17,663 bases of DNA from contig JAUVDZ010000012.1 of NCBI GenBank assembly GCA_030595015.1, positions 1-17,663 on the forward strand. The letters are read 5' to 3'. Source of the stretch: Candidatus Peregrinibacteria bacterium. Its GTDB lineage: Bacteria; Patescibacteriota; Gracilibacteria; UBA1369; PNNO01. The first letter of the stretch is position 1; the number at the start of each line of letters is the position of its first letter. The translations under genes and the position numbers were made by a program. Positions 1 to 6,108 of the stretch are shown in pieces. The notes under the pieces were generated by a model. It was given only the letters and a program-made list of their open reading frames with translations. It ran no database searches and was not told the origin of the DNA.

Positions 1-2
1 AA

Positions 3-713
3 ACTTCACTTGGAGTTGTACTTGCTGCCGCTGTTGGAGAGCGTGAAGAAGCAATGGTTCTTAGAGATTATGTTTATAAAAATCCTAATGAAGATGATGT
101 TATTAATTTATATGAATTAGGCTATATTAAACATTCTTTAAAACTTGCGAGTCCAAATCAGGTTAAATTCAAAGCAAAAATTGGCAATACTGAAAAGGAT
201 GTAGAGTTAGGTAAATGTGAAACTTTCTCTGCACTTATAAATGCGGCAAATGGCATTGATTTAAGCGAAGTTGAAGGAGACCTTTCAGCTGTTGTTTATT
301 ATGATCAATCGATTGAACCTTCGCAATTCAAAAAAGATGACAGAATTCAGATTACGCGAACATATACAGTTAACGGAGTTGAAACAACAAACTTTACTGA
401 GGGTGATATTGTAAGAGTAAGATTAACAATGAACTCAGAAGGATTAAGTGAAAAATACTTTAAAATTGTTGATGTTCTGCCAAGCGGTCTAAAAGTAATG
501 AGCGGCTCAAACATGCCTTACAACGTATATAATCAGGAAGTTCACTATGGATGGTCAACTGAATCTTATAACAAATACATACAGTATTATGCTACTGTTG
601 TTAACTCAGGAACCTTCTATGCTGATCCTGCAAAAATCTACAATTACAGCGATCCTTCAATCGCAAACATAAGTGATCCTGAATTTATTTCAATAAAAAC
701 CTTAACTAATTAA
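3..713 (+). CDS. C-terminal part of an alpha-2-macroglobulin-like surface protein (5' end outside window)
   Basis: The frame is already open at base 3 and reads TSLGVVLAAAVGEREEAM before the first ATG at 54, so this is the tail of a longer gene and the ATG at 54 is probably internal. About 236 residues are visible, ending in TAA. An alpha-helical stretch is followed by beta-rich sequence. The end carries a segment of the kind seen in bacterial alpha-2-macroglobulins: a receptor-domain-like strand (GDIVRVRLTMNSEG), then VDVLPSGLKVMSG, then a YYATVVNSGTFYADPA strand and a final Y-D-P-S-I-A motif. In that family the protein is a large envelope protease trap. Which subfamily this is, and whether a thioester is present, cannot be seen because the N-terminal part is missing. 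A lipoprotein gene starts 3 nt after the stop, suggesting one operon. Confidence 0.6.
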   Translation, partial: TSLGVVLAAAVGEREEAMVLRDYVYKNPNEDDVINLYELGYIKHSLKLASPNQVKFKAKIGNTEKDVELGKCETFSALINAANGIDLSEVEGDLSAVVYYDQSIEPSQFKKDDRIQITRTYTVNGVETTNFTEGDIVRVRLTMNSEGLSEKYFKIVDVLPSGLKVMSGSNMPYNVYNQEVHYGWSTESYNKYIQYYATVVNSGTFYADPAKIYNYSDPSIANISDPEFISIKTLTN

Positions 714-716
714 ACC

Positions 717-1283
717 ATGAAAAAACTCATAACATTAGTAATCGCAGCCATTTTTTTAGTAGGATGCACACCCGCAATTAATTATGAACCGCAAGGCGGC
801 ACAACTGAACTTGAAATCGATACTTCTAAAACAACGCTTCAATATCCAAAAAGCTTACACCTGGAAGTAATGAGAATGCCAAACCTAGAACCACGTGTTT
901 ATGTAAAATTTGCTGAAGAATATCATGACAATGGCGTGATTAAAGACTTCCTCAGATTAACTGTTCAGGCTTCAAACTATGAAGAATTTATGGCTGAAGA
1001 ATGGGATGCTCCATACTTCCCTCTTCAAAATCCATGCGAAACAGGAGACTCCCCTTTGGGTGAAATTACCGAATGTGAAACTGCCAACGGTGTGACTTCT
1101 TATTATCAAATTTCAAATCATGCAGTAACTACTTTTGCTAAAAAATTCTTTGTTGAAACAGGAAGTGCAAATTGGCCATTAGCTGAAATGCGTGTTGATC
1201 TAACCGGTGTTGAATCCGACGATGAGCAAAAGAAAAGAATTCAGATTGCAGAAGATATGCTTAAAACTTTGCAGGTTAAATAA
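717..1283 (+). CDS. Lipoprotein of unknown function
   Basis: 188 residues beginning with a lipoprotein signal: a KK charge pair, a hydrophobic stretch and lipobox LVGC with the anchor Cys at residue 17. The mature part is soluble and alternates beta-type and helical stretches, ending in a charged helix (QKKRIQIAEDMLKTLQVK). Two further Cys (in NPCETG and TECETA) could form a disulphide outside the membrane. The start lies 3 nt after the stop of the macroglobulin-like gene, so the two are very likely cotranscribed and may both act at the cell surface. No family was recognised. A strong hairpin terminator follows at 1307. Confidence 0.8.
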   Translation: MKKLITLVIAAIFLVGCTPAINYEPQGGTTELEIDTSKTTLQYPKSLHLEVMRMPNLEPRVYVKFAEEYHDNGVIKDFLRLTVQASNYEEFMAEEWDAPYFPLQNPCETGDSPLGEITECETANGVTSYYQISNHAVTTFAKKFFVETGSANWPLAEMRVDLTGVESDDEQKKRIQIAEDMLKTLQVK

Positions 1284-1306
1284 TCAATTCTTTCTGAAAT
1301 AAATTA

Positions 1307-1334
1307 GGCGGGACTTCAAGTCCTGCCTTTTATT
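1307..1334. terminator. Bidirectional rho-independent terminator
   Basis: A 9-bp stem, GGCGGGACT (1307-1315) with AGTCCTGCC (1319-1327), contains one G-T wobble and closes a TCA loop. TTTTATT follows on the + strand, and the opposite flank is also T-rich when read on the - strand. It sits between the convergent stops at 1283 and 1330 and can serve both genes. Confidence 0.85.
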
Positions 1335-1647
1335 CTTCAATGATAAGGCCGGTACACATCCAATTAATTTCAGCTGTTTTCGCATCTTCGCTAACCATGC
1401 ATTCAGGATTACATCCAGGCTTGTCGATATCAGTTTCAAACCACCACGTCTTCGTAAAATCGTTGTAATATGCTTCATTAATAACATTCCCTTCATCCAT
1501 ACAAGGGCTATTGCTTGCGATTTCGTAAGCTTCATCCTGAGTCATTGTTGCATTTGTTCGATCTTCCGATTCAACTGGATCATCCGCTGTTGATGTGCAT
1601 GCAGTGAACAATAATGCTGCAAGCGCTAAAATTACGATTTTTTTCAT
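1330..1647 (-). CDS. Small Cys-rich lipoprotein
   Basis: 105 residues. The signal has lipobox FTAC with the anchor Cys at residue 17. After a short acidic linker (DDPVESED) comes a compact domain with EAYEIASNSPC, YYNDFTKTWWFETD, KPGCNPECMV and AEINWMCTGLI. Besides the lipid Cys there are four Cys (about 49, 79, 83 and 98), so two disulphides or a metal site are possible. The pattern (C, then YN..T.TWWF, then GC.P.C, then NWMCTG) resembles a small exported domain I have met in bacterial and archaeal proteins, but I cannot name a family or function. The gene is transcribed alone, divergent from the ECF sigma gene across a 164-nt intergenic region, and ends at the shared terminator. Confidence 0.8.
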   Translation of the reverse strand: MKKIVILALAALLFTACTSTADDPVESEDRTNATMTQDEAYEIASNSPCMDEGNVINEAYYNDFTKTWWFETDIDKPGCNPECMVSEDAKTAEINWMCTGLIIEE

Positions 1648-1690
1648 TTTATAAAAGTTATGTTACGCGATAAAAATACCATAAAATCAA

Positions 1691-1721
1691 TTTGAAAGAA
1701 ATTCACTCCCAATTTTGTAGT
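1691..1721 (+). promoter_or_regulatory. Candidate ECF-type promoter of the first ECF sigma gene
   Basis: TTTGAAAGAAA at 1691-1701, then 14 nt, then TGTA at 1716-1719. In ECF terms this is TGAAAG-N17-TGTA, close to the known Bacillus SigW/SigX type (TGAAAC or TGTAAC, 16-17 nt, CGT). The same element with identical spacing lies before the genes at 3747 and 14228 (- strand). If real, the sigma factor drives its own gene. Confidence 0.55.
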
Positions 1722-1737
1722 ATACTAATAGGTAGAG

Positions 1738-1815
1738 ATGAAAATCTATTGCGAGCCTAAACGTGAGTCAGCCTTTGGCTGACGAACTCAAATGCCCTTA
1801 AATTTTCGACATTGA
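1738..1815 (+). promoter_or_regulatory. Leader with two tiny ORFs and a hairpin before the ECF gene
   Basis: A Shine-Dalgarno-like AGGTAGAG precedes an ATG at 1738 that opens 14 codons (MKIYCEPKRESAFG) ending in TGA at 1780-1782. GTCAGCC (1767-1773) and GGCTGAC (1777-1783) form a perfect 7-bp hairpin with a TTT loop that contains this stop. A second ATG at 1792 opens 7 codons (MPLNFRH) whose TGA (1813-1815) overlaps the TTG start of the sigma gene. The layout suggests translational control or reinitiation, but no conserved leader family is recognised. Confidence 0.35.
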
Positions 1816-2363
1816 ATATATCTGACGAGAAACTCGTACAAAAATCCCTCACGAATAAAAACACTTTTGCTGAACTTGTCGATCGATACGAAGCAAAGCT
1901 TTTACGATACATTCAACGTTTAACAGGGCTTCCAACAAATCAGGCAGAGGATATTCTTCAGGAGGCTTTCATTAAAATCTACAAAAATCTCAATAATTTT
2001 AATCAAAAACTTAAATTTTCGAGCTGGGCATATCGAATAACCCATAACGAAACTATCAATTATATCAAAAAACAAAAATCAACAACTCCGCTTGAAACAG
2101 ACGACGAAGACGCAACTTCTCTAATTGAAATCTTAGAATCCGACGCTGATGTTGAAAAAGAAACAATCCAAAAAGAAACCGCAAACCGTGTAAAAGCTGC
2201 ACTCTACAAACTCCCAAAAAAATATAGAGACGTCTTAATTTTATTTTATTTAGAAGACCAGGATTACGCAGCAATAAGCGACATCCTGAAAAAACCATCA
2301 GGTACGGTTGCAACTTTATTGAACCGGGCCAAAGCAAAATTTAAATCCATATATCATGAATAA
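1812..2363 (+). CDS. ECF-family RNA polymerase sigma factor (first copy)
   Basis: 183 residues, the usual size for an ECF sigma factor. Region 2 runs from about residue 17 to 85 (FAELVDRYEAKLLRYIQR, then AEDILQEAFIKIYKNL, then FSSWAYRITHNETINYIKK). An acidic linker follows, and region 4 covers about 125-180 (LYKLPKKYRDVLILFY, then DYAAISDILKKPSGTVATLLNRAKAKFK), which contains the -35 binding helix-turn-helix. The start is TTG: it is the only plausible start between the in-frame stop at 1764 and the conserved N-terminus, and it has no Shine-Dalgarno of its own. The last 8 nt overlap the next gene (ATGAATAA), so the membrane protein behind it is probably a translationally coupled anti-sigma partner. 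An ECF-type promoter upstream suggests self-activation. Confidence 0.93.
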   Translation: MNISDEKLVQKSLTNKNTFAELVDRYEAKLLRYIQRLTGLPTNQAEDILQEAFIKIYKNLNNFNQKLKFSSWAYRITHNETINYIKKQKSTTPLETDDEDATSLIEILESDADVEKETIQKETANRVKAALYKLPKKYRDVLILFYLEDQDYAAISDILKKPSGTVATLLNRAKAKFKSIYHE

Positions 2364-3093
2364 AGTCAGTAAAAAAATCCTCGATCAGATCGAGAAAAAA
2401 CATATAAAACCCACACCAAAGTGGCAATTTTTACTTATGCATACAGCTATGTGGGGATTATTTGCTGCAAGTATTTTGCTTGGTTCAATTGCTGTGAGCG
2501 TTGCTCTGTTTAAAATTGTAGCTAGCGACTGGACTATTATCCCTCGTCTTCCTGGCGGACCTTTTATTTATCTACCTTATTTATGGATTCTGATTTTCGG
2601 AATCATGATTTTTATTGCATCTGTTTTATTCGAAAAAACCGAAAAAGGTTACAAGCATCAAATATGGATTGTTGCTGTGGCAAGCATTGTTTTGTCGATT
2701 ATTCTTGGATCAATTTTATTTGCAGTGCGATTTGGAGAAGGAGTTGAAAATAGTTTGCGTGATAATTTTAAACCGTACAGACAATATCAGGAATTAAGAG
2801 AAGAAATTTTTCATGCGCCTGATCATGGTGTTTTACCTGGGCGAATCATCGAAATACGAGACGACATTATGATTATGATGGATGACTTTAGCGGCATTCG
2901 ATGGAAAGTTGATATTACTGATGCAAAATTACCTTTAAGAGACCTTCGTGAAGGAGAAATTGTAATTGCAGTTGGTGAAAAAACTGGCGAAAGTGAGTTT
3001 AAAGCCGAAGGAATCAGACCCGGAAATATCATGAAAGATCGCTTAGGGATGCCTCCAAGGAATGGAGTGAACCATCCAGAGCTTACTCGGTAA
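2356..3093 (+). CDS. Three-helix membrane protein, probable anti-sigma partner of the ECF factor
   Basis: 245 residues. A cytoplasmic N-terminus of about 30 residues (KKILDQIEKKHIKPTPKWQF) precedes three membrane segments at about 31-53, 71-92 and 103-125. A C-terminal soluble domain follows, with a beta-rich, possibly OB-like centre (GRIIEIRDDIMIMMDDFSGIRWKVDI, then LREGEIVIAVGEK). The 8-nt overlap with the ECF gene is the strongest reason to call it a sigma regulator. No classical zinc anti-sigma motif (HxxxCxxC) is present, so this would be a different type. Its last codons (E-L-T-R-stop) lie inside the first copy of the transposon-linked 18-bp repeat, so the present C-terminus may have been set by the insertion. 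Confidence 0.75.
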   Translation: MNKVSKKILDQIEKKHIKPTPKWQFLLMHTAMWGLFAASILLGSIAVSVALFKIVASDWTIIPRLPGGPFIYLPYLWILIFGIMIFIASVLFEKTEKGYKHQIWIVAVASIVLSIILGSILFAVRFGEGVENSLRDNFKPYRQYQELREEIFHAPDHGVLPGRIIEIRDDIMIMMDDFSGIRWKVDITDAKLPLRDLREGEIVIAVGEKTGESEFKAEGIRPGNIMKDRLGMPPRNGVNHPELTR

Positions 3094-3132
3094 AGGTGGC
3101 TTACTCGGTAAACAAGGCTTATCCAGAATAAG
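3082..3132. repeat. REP-like 18-bp repeat array at the 3' side of the transposase gene
   Basis: CTTACTCGGTAAA occurs at 3082-3094 and 3100-3112, spaced 18 bp. A degraded third unit, CTTATCCAGAATAAG (3118-3132), is in exact register. The first copy supplies the stop codon of the upstream membrane protein gene and the third contains the TAA of the transposase gene. Confidence 0.75.
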
Positions 3133-3541
3133 GCCACTCTTCAGCACGCTTTACTAACTTTTTTCTAACTGGATTATTCGCAATATACTTTATTACTCGC
3201 GCCAAAGCCAAATTTGATTCGATGGGTCTATGCTGGTATTTTCCTTGAAAGACATGCCCATATTTATCATATCTACTATTAAATCGACGAGCATAAGATT
3301 GTTGTAAACTTTTCATAAATTTGGCGATATCTTTTCCTGAATTATCGCTCCGCAAAACTAAATGAAAATGATTTGGCATAATGCAAAATGAAATCAATTC
3401 AAGATTATATCGCCGTTTATATTGCTGTAATCGTAATATAAAGAAATTATAATCTTCTTTATCTTTGAAAATAATTCGATCAACAGTTGCTCGATTATAT
3501 ATATGGTAAGCCAAATTTTTTATTAAAGTAGGATAACGCAT
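3119..3541 (-). CDS. REP-associated tyrosine transposase (Y1, HUH type)
   Basis: 140 residues counted from ATG at 3541; a TTG 15 nt further upstream is possible but less likely. The family N-terminus YHIYNRA is followed by CIMPNHFHLVLR with the metal-binding HUH pair (His58, His60) and SYARRFN with the probable catalytic Tyr83. The sequence DKYGHVFQGKYQHRPI and a final YIANNPVRKKLV, then EEWPYSG complete the usual architecture. Such enzymes cut and rejoin single-stranded DNA at hairpins using a 5'-phosphotyrosine. The gene appears intact, with all expected motifs and a normal length. REP-like hairpins on both sides fit the RAYT group rather than ordinary IS200 insertion sequences. Confidence 0.93.
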   Translation of the reverse strand: MRYPTLIKNLAYHIYNRATVDRIIFKDKEDYNFFILRLQQYKRRYNLELISFCIMPNHFHLVLRSDNSGKDIAKFMKSLQQSYARRFNSRYDKYGHVFQGKYQHRPIESNLALARVIKYIANNPVRKKLVKRAEEWPYSG

Positions 3542-3547
3542 GCGTAC

Positions 3548-3553
3548 ACTATA
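3548..3553 (-). promoter_or_regulatory. -10 box of the transposase gene, possibly leaderless
   Basis: TATAGT read on the - strand, followed by 6 nt and then the ATG at 3541. Transcription would begin at or next to the start codon. No convincing -35 was found. The start codon sits inside the 10-bp palindrome ACGCATGCGT (3536-3545). Confidence 0.35.
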
Positions 3554-3590
3554 CAAATAAAAGATTACGAAATTCTAAAAAAAACTTAAA

Positions 3591-3655
3591 TTATTTTACT
3601 TACTCGGTAAGCATGCCTTACTCGGTAAAGGGTCTTTACCGAGTAAGTAAAATAA
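3591..3655. repeat. Large nested REP-like hairpin upstream of the transposase gene
   Basis: TTATTTTACTTACTCGGTAA (3591-3610) pairs perfectly over 20 bp with 3636-3655. Inside it, a competing perfect 14-bp stem forms between CTTACTCGGTAAAG (3617-3630) and 3634-3647 with a GGT loop. Two direct copies of the unit (3599 and 3617, 18-bp spacing) and one inverted copy make the two folds mutually exclusive. This resembles a bacterial interspersed mosaic element. Confidence 0.8.
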
Positions 3656-3666
3656 ACAAAAACTTT

Positions 3667-3697
3667 TTTGAAAGAAAACCACCCGCACTGTTGTAAT
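3667..3697 (+). promoter_or_regulatory. Candidate ECF-type promoter of the secreted repeat protein
   Basis: TTTGAAAGAAA at 3667-3677, 14 nt, then TGTA at 3692-3695, identical in spacing to the elements at 1691 and 14309. The predicted transcript start near 3706 leaves a leader of about 40 nt. Confidence 0.55.
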
Positions 3698-3746
3698 ACT
3701 AGTATAGCCGGCTAATTTAAAATATTATTCTTAACAAATCGCAAAA

Positions 3747-4313
3747 ATGAAAAAATCACAATTTTTCTTAACTGCAAGTCTTGCCGCGATAATCGCGTTC
3801 ACTAGTTTAAGTGTTATTGCTTCAGCTAATGAAGGAGAAATGCCCGAAAACAGACCAATGCAGCAAAACATGGAAGAAGTGCGTGCAGCTGTTGAAAGTG
3901 GTGACTACAATGCATTCGCAGAAGTAGCACCAGAGCATTTGCTCGAAAAAATCAACGCCGACAACTTCGGCCGATTCCAGGAAATGCACAGTCATATGGA
4001 ACAAGCACGAGCAATCGGTGAAGAATTAGGTCTTGAAAGAGGTCCAAAAATGGACAAAAAGGCTCAAATGAAAGGCCAAATGATGGAAAACCGCGAAGAA
4101 ATCAGAGCAGCAGTTAAAAATGGAGACTACAATGCTTGGGTTGAACTTCACGAAGGAACTGAATTTGGTTCAAAAATTCTTGAACACGTTAATGAAGAAA
4201 ACTTCTCTAAATTAGGAGAACTTCACGAAGCTATTCAAAGCCAGGATTTTGAAACAGTAGAAGCTCTTAAAGCTGAGCTAGGAATGCCAGACAGACCTGC
4301 TAGAAATAGATAA
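3747..4313 (+). CDS. Secreted protein with two helical repeats, candidate ECF target
   Basis: 188 residues with a signal peptide (KK, hydrophobic core, cleavage near ASA-NEG at about 27). The mature protein is charged, rich in Met and Glu, and almost wholly helical. Two related units are visible. Unit 1 begins EEVRAAVESGDYNAFAEVAPEHL and continues KINADNFGRFQEMH to EELGL. Unit 2 begins EEIRAAVKNGDYNAWVELHEG and continues HVNEENFSKLGELHEAI to AELGM. The shared core is R-A-A-V-x-x-G-D-Y-N-A and N-F-x-x-x-x-E-x-H. Its size and helical, secreted nature recall CpxP/Spy-type stress chaperones, but no LTxxQ motif is present and no homology is claimed. The ECF-type promoter upstream makes an envelope-stress role plausible. 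It is followed by its own terminator. Confidence 0.8.
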   Translation: MKKSQFFLTASLAAIIAFTSLSVIASANEGEMPENRPMQQNMEEVRAAVESGDYNAFAEVAPEHLLEKINADNFGRFQEMHSHMEQARAIGEELGLERGPKMDKKAQMKGQMMENREEIRAAVKNGDYNAWVELHEGTEFGSKILEHVNEENFSKLGELHEAIQSQDFETVEALKAELGMPDRPARNR

Positions 4314-4339
4314 ACACATACGATTTTGGGGACATGAAG

Positions 4340-4372
4340 AAGACGGGAGTCGGTTGGGCTCTCGTCTTTTTT
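4340..4372 (+). terminator. Rho-independent terminator
   Basis: AAGACGGGAG (4340-4349) pairs over 10 bp, with one G-T wobble, with CTCTCGTCTT (4359-4368) across a 9-nt loop, followed by a T-run ending at 4372. It closes the gene ending at 4313. Confidence 0.85.
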
Positions 4373-4431
4373 ATATTTCCTGACAAATCAAATTTATATA
4401 TGAAAAAAGGCCGCCGTGTACACGCTCCAAG

Positions 4432-4467
4432 AAACCTACTTTCTCTCACAAACCCACTTTCTCTCGT
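4432..4467. repeat. 18-bp tandem duplication at the end of the YkgJ-like gene
   Basis: AAACCTACTTTCTCTCAC (4432-4449) is followed at once by AAACCCACTTTCTCTCGT (4450-4467), 15 of 18 bases identical. The stop of the YkgJ-like gene lies inside the first copy. A third copy sits at 4878, at the end of the next gene. Confidence 0.7.
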
Positions 4468-4793
4468 CCTTCTAAAATCTCACGCACCCTAGCAGGTAAT
4501 CTCTCAAGTCCAAGCATTGCAGCATATTGCGCCCATACAATTCTTCCGACTTGGCATGGTCCGATATAATCACTCAAAACACTTTGCGTTCTAAAAGTTT
4601 TCCCACAAATATCGGGCTGTTCTGCTGTGCCATGTAAAGAACATTCAGCTAAAGTTAATTTCCCTTCTTTTATTGTTGGTTCAATTAGGAATTCACAAGG
4701 AGTAAATAAAGGCTTTTGTCTTCCCTCGGACAAATCTAAGCTATACCTATCACAACAATCACCGCATCGTAAACATTCAAAATCGTCTTTCAT
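4446..4793 (-). CDS. YkgJ-family Cys-cluster (putative zinc- or iron-chelating) protein
   Basis: 115 residues from ATG at 4793. A TTG 24 nt upstream would add MLLCNDLK, but it lies on the predicted -10 box, so the ATG is preferred. The protein opens with the family signature CLRCGDCC (Cys7, 10, 13, 14), followed by PCEFLI (Cys33), ECSLHG (Cys51), QPDICG (Cys63) and a late Cys80. This is the Cys arrangement of the YkgJ/UPF0153 family, which is thought to bind zinc or an iron-sulphur cluster; its cellular role is not settled. It is cytoplasmic, with no signal or membrane segment. The gene ends in TGA inside an 18-bp duplication and lies downstream of the SLH-CAP gene but has its own promoter. 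Confidence 0.85.
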   Translation of the reverse strand: MKDDFECLRCGDCCDRYSLDLSEGRQKPLFTPCEFLIEPTIKEGKLTLAECSLHGTAEQPDICGKTFRTQSVLSDYIGPCQVGRIVWAQYAAMLGLERLPARVREILEGREKVGL

Positions 4794-4816
4794 CTTTAAA
4801 TCATTACAGAGCAGCA

Positions 4817-4844
4817 ACTATATAGGTTCGCTTAAAATTGTCAA
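4817..4844 (-). promoter_or_regulatory. Sigma-70 type promoter of the YkgJ-like gene
   Basis: On the - strand, TTGACA (4844-4839), a 16-nt spacer and TATAGT (4822-4817). The transcript would begin near 4810, leaving a leader of about 17 nt. Confidence 0.65.
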
Positions 4845-4856
4845 ATTACATTTCGA

Positions 4857-4873
4857 GAGAAAGGCACTTTCTC
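4857..4873 (-). terminator. Possible weak terminator of the SLH-CAP gene
   Basis: A perfect 7-bp stem, GAGAAAG/CTTTCTC, with a 3-nt loop lies just past the stop at 4882. No good T-run follows, so efficiency is doubtful. Confidence 0.3.
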
Positions 4874-4877
4874 AGAG

Positions 4878-4895
4878 AAACCTACTTTGTGTCAC
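4878..4895. repeat. Third copy of the 18-bp repeat, at the end of the SLH-CAP gene
   Basis: AAACCTACTTTGTGTCAC differs from the copy at 4432 by two bases. The TAG stop of the SLH-CAP gene lies inside it (4882-4884). Confidence 0.6.
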
Positions 4896-6012
4896 AAATC
4901 TTCATTGGCTCGTTACTGATGGCTTTTGCGTAATGCACAGTCAGGTAATATTTATTCAAGGCATCATCAACTGCCACTCCGAATCCTATAATATTATAAT
5001 TCGGGCTAACAATACTGTCATAGTGAGCGGTATATGAAGTCCCTTTTTCACCTATAAAAAAGTTAAATCCTTTTTTAACTGAATCAATCATCGCCTGCGT
5101 ACAATCAACTTCCTCAACATCGCAATAATACATCTCCCAAGCGATATTTTCGCTATACATACCATTTTCAAACTCCACTCCAAGATCGCTAAACCAAGCC
5201 ATTATTCCGTAATAATCGTAGTAGTCAGTCGTACCATCTCTTTTGTGATCCATATACCCACGATCACGTGAAGTTTTGCTCCACTCTGTTGCAGTTCGAT
5301 TTAATTGATCGTCATAAACATACTCATGCAAACCTAAAAGTCGACGTTCTTCGTTATACCATTCAAGCCACTGCGTGCGCACCTGATCCATATCAATATT
5401 TGACGCGAGATCCTCACCCAAAGGCTGACAAGGCTCCGGATCAAACTCAATTAATGCAGGTTGATCATGCTTTTGCTCCATAATCCTCCAAATCATTTCT
5501 GCCATTTGCCCTCGAGTCACATCATCGCTAACATTGCTAAAAGTCTCCGGAATATATTTTTCTGAAATCAAAGTTTCAACAAATTCGCTATACCATTCAT
5601 CACCTACCGGCTGAACCTTTTCAATCTCAAAAACATTCACCAGAATCTTAGCTGCCTCAGTCAATTTTATGTTATTAGCAGGCCCAAAACTCCCATCCGG
5701 ATATCCACCAATAATACCCTGATCTTTTGCATAACAAACATACGACGAAAACCACTGATCAACAGTAAAATCATTAAAACAGGCATCCGCCGAAGCAGTA
5801 GGATTTTCGCCCAAACTCGCTTCAATCAGGATTTTCGTAAATTCCGCACGATTAATAGGATTATCAAAACGATAAGTCCCGTCCGGATATCCATCAACAA
5901 TCCCAGCATCAGTTATATAATCGACTGCAGTGTTATCTGAAATATCTGAATATGCCAAAGCCACAGTTACAGAAATTGCAAAAACTAGTGTAAAAATTAA
6001 TATTTTTTTCAT
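4882..6012 (-). CDS. Secreted S-layer-anchored CAP-domain protein (3 SLH + CAP)
   Basis: 376 residues. The signal peptide covers about 1-20 (cleavage after ALA). Three SLH repeats follow: about 21-65 (YSDISDNTAVDYITDAGIVDG, then NPINRAEFTKIL), 78-127 (CFNDFTVDQWFSSYV, then GIIGGYPDGSFGP), and a more divergent 137-180 (TRGQMAEMIWRIM). SLH repeats bind cell-wall polymer or S-layer. The CAP (SCP/PR-1) domain covers about 205-365. It contains a helix with WLEWYNEERRLLGL, YMDHKRDG with His256, YSENIAWE, SYTAHYDSIVSPNYNIIGFGV with His330, and TVHYAKA. The two His and the Glu residues fit the family's metal-binding cleft. CAP proteins of bacteria are mostly of unknown substrate. A surface-displayed role is clear from the architecture. 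It has its own extended -10 promoter. Confidence 0.93.
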   Translation of the reverse strand: MKKILIFTLVFAISVTVALAYSDISDNTAVDYITDAGIVDGYPDGTYRFDNPINRAEFTKILIEASLGENPTASADACFNDFTVDQWFSSYVCYAKDQGIIGGYPDGSFGPANNIKLTEAAKILVNVFEIEKVQPVGDEWYSEFVETLISEKYIPETFSNVSDDVTRGQMAEMIWRIMEQKHDQPALIEFDPEPCQPLGEDLASNIDMDQVRTQWLEWYNEERRLLGLHEYVYDDQLNRTATEWSKTSRDRGYMDHKRDGTTDYYDYYGIMAWFSDLGVEFENGMYSENIAWEMYYCDVEEVDCTQAMIDSVKKGFNFFIGEKGTSYTAHYDSIVSPNYNIIGFGVAVDDALNKYYLTVHYAKAISNEPMKICDTK

Positions 6013-6033
6013 AATAAAAGATTAAGTGTATTT

Positions 6034-6042
6034 ATTTTAGCA
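6034..6042 (-). promoter_or_regulatory. Extended -10 promoter of the SLH-CAP gene
   Basis: TGCTAAAAT on the - strand (TGN plus TAAAAT), with a predicted transcript start near 6027, about 15 nt before the ATG. It lies directly behind the terminator of the upstream gene. Confidence 0.5.
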
Positions 6043-6047
6043 TATAG

Positions 6048-6078
6048 AAAACCCGCGTCATATTGCTATGAGCGCGGG
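6048..6078 (-). terminator. Rho-independent terminator of the GC-rich lipoprotein gene
   Basis: On the - strand, CCCGCG plus TCATA pairs with TATGA plus CGCGGG (one bulged base), closed by a GCAA tetraloop and followed by TTTT. It is the most stable hairpin of this part of the window. Confidence 0.85.
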
Positions 6079-6108
6079 GTAAAAGGTTGGCTGAAAAGCG
6101 GGAGTTTT

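Larger units (their letters stand above)
3082..3655. mobile_element. REP-associated transposase element (RAYT, IS200-like)
   Basis: The transposase gene is bounded on both sides by copies of CTTACTCGGTAAA. Two good copies plus one degraded copy, with an 18-bp period, lie past its 3' end (3082-3132). Two direct copies with the same 18-bp period and one inverted copy lie upstream (3591-3655). One transposase gene flanked by REP-like hairpin sequences is the known layout of RAYT elements. The outer limits are estimated from the repeats, and no target duplication was seen. Confidence 0.65.

Noticed and set aside
1648..1690. Sigma-70 promoter of the small Cys-rich lipoprotein gene (TTGATT with TAACAT)
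   Set aside because: The -10 is poor and the spacer is 19 nt, too weak to list as a feature.
3082..3655. CRISPR-like array, because of repeated CTTACTCGGTAA units
   Set aside because: Only two or three units per site with 5-nt spacers and one inverted copy, around an HUH transposase and with no cas genes. REP-like repeats explain it.
3747..4313. CpxP/Spy-family chaperone
   Set aside because: Secreted, helical and of similar size, but the LTxxQ motif is absent, so no family assignment is made.
4381..4431. Terminator of the YkgJ-like gene around CGTGTACACG
   Set aside because: The palindrome leaves only about 3 bp of stem once a loop is formed. A T6 run follows on the - strand, but the hairpin is not convincing.
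4627..5037. + strand ORF spanning the YkgJ-like and SLH-CAP genes
   Set aside because: It runs antisense to two genes with clear domains and has no ribosome site or family.
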